Assembly (NCBI GenBank): GCA_036652055.1
Contig: JAVVWP010000027.1
Coordinates: forward strand, 1 to 23,412
DNA: 23,412 bases
Source of the DNA: Fimenecus sp036652055
GTDB taxonomy: Bacteria; Bacillota; Clostridia; Oscillospirales; Acutalibacteraceae
Direction of reading: 5' to 3'
The notes beneath the pieces are model-generated. The model did not search any database and had not been told where the DNA came from. It saw only the letters and a list, made by a program, of their open reading frames with translations. Below are positions 22,331 through 23,412 of the stretch, in pieces (position 1 is the first letter of the stretch; each line of letters opens with the position of its first letter). The position numbers were made by a program, and so were the translations under genes.

Positions 22331-23412
22331 ATGGATATAAAATTTATCGGCGGTGGAGTTTGCGCTCCAAATGGCTTTACAGCAAGTGGAATTCATTGCG
22401 GAATTCGTAAAAATAAAGAAAAAAAAGACTTGGCATTAATATTCTGTGAAACCGAGTGCGACACGGCGGCTGTATATACTCAAAATCTTGTTTATGGCGC
22501 ACCAATAACGGTTACTCGCAATAATATTAAAAACGGCAAGGCAAGGGCAATCGTTTGTAACAGCGGAATTGCCAACACCTGCAATGCTGACGGCGTTCAA
22601 AAAGCAACCGCAATGTGTGAAATCACTGCAAAGGCTTTAAATATAAACGCTACCGATATTATCGTTGCATCAACAGGGGTAATAGGTCAGCCAATTGATA
22701 TTGAACCTATCGAAAATGGTATGCCAAAGCTTGCAAAAAAGCTAAGCAAAGATGGTTCAAATGATGCTGCGACTGCGATTATGACCACAGATACTGTGAA
22801 AAAAGAATTTGCAGTCGAATTTATGCTTGGCGGTAAGACTTGCAAAATTGGTGCAATCTCAAAGGGCAGCGGAATGATTCACCCTAATATGGCAACAATG
22901 CTCGGGTTTATAACTACCGATGCTGCAATCGACTCAACAATGATTAAAAAAGCACTTTTAGAGGTCACAAAAGACAGCTTTAATATGCTTAGCATTGACG
23001 GTGACACTTCAACAAATGACACGGTAGCAATTTTAGCGTCAGGACTTTGCGAAAATGCTAAAATCACCGCAGAAAATAAAGATTATGTCACCTTTGTTAC
23101 AGCACTGTCAGCAATCTGTGAAAAATTAGTTAAGTGTATGGCAAAAGATGGCGAAGGTGCAACAAAGCTTGTTGAATGTGTTGTAAGCGGTGCTAATTCT
23201 AAAAAAACAGCTAAGATTTGTGCAAAATCGGTTATTTGCTCATCACTCGTCAAAGCGGCTATGTTTGGAGCAGATGCAAACTGGGGCAGAATTCTGTGCG
23301 CAATCGGCTACAGTGGTGCAAATGTTGACATTTCCAAGGTCGATGTTTCTTTTAAATCAGATTCTGGGCGTATTGATGTTTGCAAAAATGGTGCTGGAAT
23401 CGAGTTTTCCGA
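22331..23412 (+). CDS. argJ: Glutamate N-acetyltransferase / ornithine acetyltransferase (3' partial)
   Basis: The frame starts with ATG at 22331, after AGGAG, and runs open to the window end, giving 360 residues of the usual roughly 400. ArgJ moves the acetyl group from N-acetylornithine to glutamate, recycling acetyl groups. It is made as one chain and cuts itself before the nucleophile Thr. The cut site lies in HPNMATMLGF, so Thr189 becomes the N-terminus of the beta chain. CNSGIANTCNAD (oxyanion-hole region is nearby at STGVIGQ), SIDGDTSTNDT and ANWGRILCAIGYSG are all family motifs. Whether it also uses acetyl-CoA cannot be told from sequence. The next arg genes (argB, argD) would be expected beyond the edge. 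Confidence 0.95.
   Translation, partial: MDIKFIGGGVCAPNGFTASGIHCGIRKNKEKKDLALIFCETECDTAAVYTQNLVYGAPITVTRNNIKNGKARAIVCNSGIANTCNADGVQKATAMCEITAKALNINATDIIVASTGVIGQPIDIEPIENGMPKLAKKLSKDGSNDAATAIMTTDTVKKEFAVEFMLGGKTCKIGAISKGSGMIHPNMATMLGFITTDAAIDSTMIKKALLEVTKDSFNMLSIDGDTSTNDTVAILASGLCENAKITAENKDYVTFVTALSAICEKLVKCMAKDGEGATKLVECVVSGANSKKTAKICAKSVICSSLVKAAMFGADANWGRILCAIGYSGANVDISKVDVSFKSDSGRIDVCKNGAGIEFS

Overview
The window is AT-rich bacterial DNA, most likely from an anaerobic, endospore-forming clostridial Firmicute of the Ruminococcaceae/Oscillospiraceae type. The reasons are a spoIIR sporulation gene, a type I dockerin on a giant BspA-like leucine-rich-repeat protein, strong purine-rich ribosome binding sites, TTGACA/TATAAT promoters and the acetyl-cycling arginine pathway (argC, argJ, argG, argH). 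The species cannot be named from the sequence. Both window edges cut genes: the LRR protein on the left and argJ on the right.

Left part (1-8570, plus strand): a dockerin-ended LRR protein of more than 1,400 residues is followed by a GH18-like lipoprotein, a strong terminator and a Cof-type HAD phosphatase. Next comes a tRNA locus. A strong promoter drives a tRNA-Leu that stops after its D-arm. A gene for an S23/four-helix-bundle protein, flanked by inverted 7-bp repeats, follows it, and then an intact tRNA-Leu(CAG). This looks like a small insertion in a tandem tRNA-Leu unit. After it lie a Cys-rich DUF3795 protein, a decayed acetyltransferase fragment and a short pyrophosphatase-like gene.

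Middle (8640-18110, minus strand): a TetR-family repressor and a MATE exporter overlap by 4 bp, and the repressor's promoter carries inverted-repeat operator sites. A roughly 300-bp gene-free stretch of small palindromes follows. Six tightly packed genes are then read leftward from about 17,413: GH20 hexosaminidase, Na+/phosphate cotransporter with a PhoU-like tail, DegV lipid-binding protein, aspartate carbamoyltransferase fused to a PyrI-type zinc domain, an iron-sulfur flavoprotein and a thioredoxin. They end at a hairpin terminator. spoIIR lies upstream on the same strand.

Right part (18240-23412, plus strand): an arginine cluster in the order argG, argH, argC, argJ. A candidate ArgR box sits just upstream of the argG promoter. 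A 370-bp argG-argH gap is filled with repeats: a 28-bp duplication, four copies of a perfectly phased 37-bp unit and a near-perfect palindrome. ArgC and ArgJ make and recycle acetylated intermediates; ArgG and ArgH complete the citrulline-to-arginine steps.

The observations I rate highest are the PyrB/PyrI-zinc-domain fusion translationally coupled to redox genes, the S23 element in the tRNA-Leu locus, and the modular dockerin-LRR protein. None proves a wholly new system.
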